From: SZAS-103 sp043747745
GTDB taxonomy: Bacteria > Pseudomonadota > Gammaproteobacteria > Xanthomonadales > Xanthomonadaceae
Direction: 5' to 3'
Assembly: GCA_043747745.1 (NCBI GenBank)
Contig: JAYTOP010000060.1
Coordinates: 1 to 45,216 of the forward strand
DNA: 45,216 nt
Of the stretch, positions 44,467-45,216 are shown piece after piece. A program made the position numbers and the translations under genes. The notes beneath the pieces are model-generated. The model did not search any database. It was not told the DNA's origin and saw only the letters and a list, made by a program, of their open reading frames with translations. Each line of letters begins with the position of its first letter. The first letter of the stretch is position 1.

Positions 44467-44870
44467 CCGCAGTCCGCGCCGCCATAGCGCCGGCCGAGCA
44501 CGATGTGGGAGACGCCGTAGATCAGCGACAGCGCGGGAAACACCCAGATCAGGACGTCGCCGTCGAGCCGGATCACGCCTGCGGCTGCGAGGAATCCGCC
44601 GGCGAGACTCGCCGTTGCGACGACCCCGGTCGCAAAGCCGAGTGCCATCATGTGCAGCCGCTGCTGCAGTTCGTCGCTGGCCATGACGCGCCTCGCGATC
44701 AGCCATATGAGCGCGATGACGGGGACCGTCGGTGCGAGAGCGAGCACGACCTTCAGCGGGAGATTCGCGATGCCGCGCACATGCGGCCACTCAAGCAGCA
44801 TGAGGGCGACATAGGCCGTCATGAGGATCCACATGTGCCGCCGGTACAGCTTCTCGGTGTAACGCGTCAT
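44463..44870 (-). CDS. Small four-helix membrane protein, operon leader
   Basis: A 135-residue protein with four hydrophobic helices (MWILMTAYVALMLLEW, VVLALAPTVPVIALIWLI, ALGFATGVVATASLAGGF, VLIWVFPALSLIYGVSHIVL) and a short charged loop with ASDELQQRLHMMA. It is of the kind commonly encoded beside YozG-like XRE regulators. The ATG at 44870 is chosen because AGGAAA lies just before it. A TTG six codons upstream would place that site inside the gene. First gene of the five-gene chain. Confidence 0.82.
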   Translation of the reverse strand: MTRYTEKLYRRHMWILMTAYVALMLLEWPHVRGIANLPLKVVLALAPTVPVIALIWLIARRVMASDELQQRLHMMALGFATGVVATASLAGGFLAAAGVIRLDGDVLIWVFPALSLIYGVSHIVLGRRYGGADCG

Positions 44871-44882
44871 CGTCGTTTCCTG

Positions 44883-44946
44883 TGTCAAGCAACCTTGACA
44901 AGGCCAGTCTGCGGTGGCTTTCGGACGGTGTCAAGCACCCTTGACA
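44883..44946 (-). promoter_or_regulatory. Promoter with two identical operator palindromes
   Basis: TGTCAAG-N4-CTTGACA occurs at 44883-44900 (spacer CAAC) and 44929-44946 (spacer CACC), with centres 46 bp apart. On the minus strand TTGACA of the distal copy (44934-44929) is a consensus -35, followed after 17 bases by CAGACT (44911-44906) as a weak -10. The proximal copy then covers the expected start of transcription. Repression by the XRE protein of this operon is inferred. Confidence 0.75.
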
Positions 44947-45216
44947 AGTGCGGCCGTTGGGGCGCTGCGTCCTGTCGTGGAACAAAGCGGCTGGAACAAA
45001 GGGGCCGTGTGGATATTCCGGTCATGTGAAGCCAGCGTTCCGGACCATGGGAAGCCAGTGGCGGGTGGTCGGTTGAAGGTGGTGATTGCAGTCTAGGTTT
45101 TTGGGTTGGGTTTGTCCTCTCCTGACTAGCGCTGAAGTTAAGCCATCTTGAACGCCGTGACAGCCCGCAAACGTCGCTCCGTCCAAGGTTTGCAGTGTGC
45201 GGTGGCGACCAGCAAG
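44947..45216. other. Right end of window, no gene assigned
   Basis: These 270 bases show no convincing reading frame. There is a short direct repeat GGAACAAAG (twice, separated by CGGCT, near 44980-45002). After about 45060 the sequence becomes less GC-rich. The last 90 bases could belong to an element continuing beyond the window, but nothing identifies it. Confidence 0.5.

Noticed and set aside
45047..45216. Edge of an insertion sequence at the right end
   Set aside because: Composition shifts slightly, but no terminal inverted repeat, target duplication or transposase fragment can be shown within the window.

Overview
The window looks like the replication-origin region of a gammaproteobacterial chromosome of the Xanthomonadales (Lysobacterales) type. 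The grounds are a GC-rich sequence, dnaA-dnaN-recF-gyrB on the minus strand facing away from rpmH-rnpA-yidC-mnmE on the plus strand, and downstream of gyrB a tonB-exbB-exbD-exbD block ending next to pdxJ. This arrangement is familiar from Xanthomonas chromosomes. No tRNA, rRNA, CRISPR array or recognisable transposase was seen.

Left part (1-10.7 kb): a 5'-truncated htpX and a convergent ProQ/FinO-domain gene, both in a noticeably different base texture from the rest (few CGCG words). Then come a FAD-dependent dehydrogenase, a small alarmone hydrolase, a TetA-like MFS exporter and folE, all on the minus strand. An aspartyl protease-PDZ gene at 6.4-8.1 kb is broken in at least three places. An rRNA methyltransferase, a rhomboid protease and an EF-hand protein follow. 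The texture change appears to fall inside the FAD gene near 2.3-2.45 kb, so the first ~2.3 kb may be a chimeric join or a recombined segment.

Middle part (10.7-24.3 kb): an unknown 557-residue protein in one transcription unit with an Lrp/AsnC regulator, which diverges from phenylalanine hydroxylase (phhA) across two matched palindromes. Two coupled membrane-protein genes diverge from a NarL/DesK-type two-component pair. Fructose-1,6-bisphosphatase, cardiolipin synthase, two small membrane proteins, a large beta-propeller/GGDEF sensor and pdxJ follow.

Origin part (24.3-40.8 kb): a TPR protein, tonB, exbB and three exbD genes (the last beyond an intrinsic terminator), gyrB, recF with two parS-like palindromes, dnaN, an AT-rich dnaA-dnaN gap with three DnaA boxes (candidate oriC), dnaA with a 17-bp tandem repeat in its leader, then rpmH, rnpA, yidC and mnmE. 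The rnpA reading frame carries four in-frame copies of a 26-codon repeat that nearly double RNase P protein. This is the most striking feature of the window. A lipoprotein with a TonB-type C-terminal domain closes this block.

Right part (40.8-45.2 kb): five minus-strand genes (membrane protein, small XRE repressor, secreted alpha/beta hydrolase, ABC ATPase, ABC-2 permease), each pair overlapping by ATGA. They are preceded by a promoter flanked by two identical 7-4-7 palindromes, which suggests a tightly coupled, self-regulated export operon. Gene positions were read by eye from motifs and start/stop context. No database search was possible.
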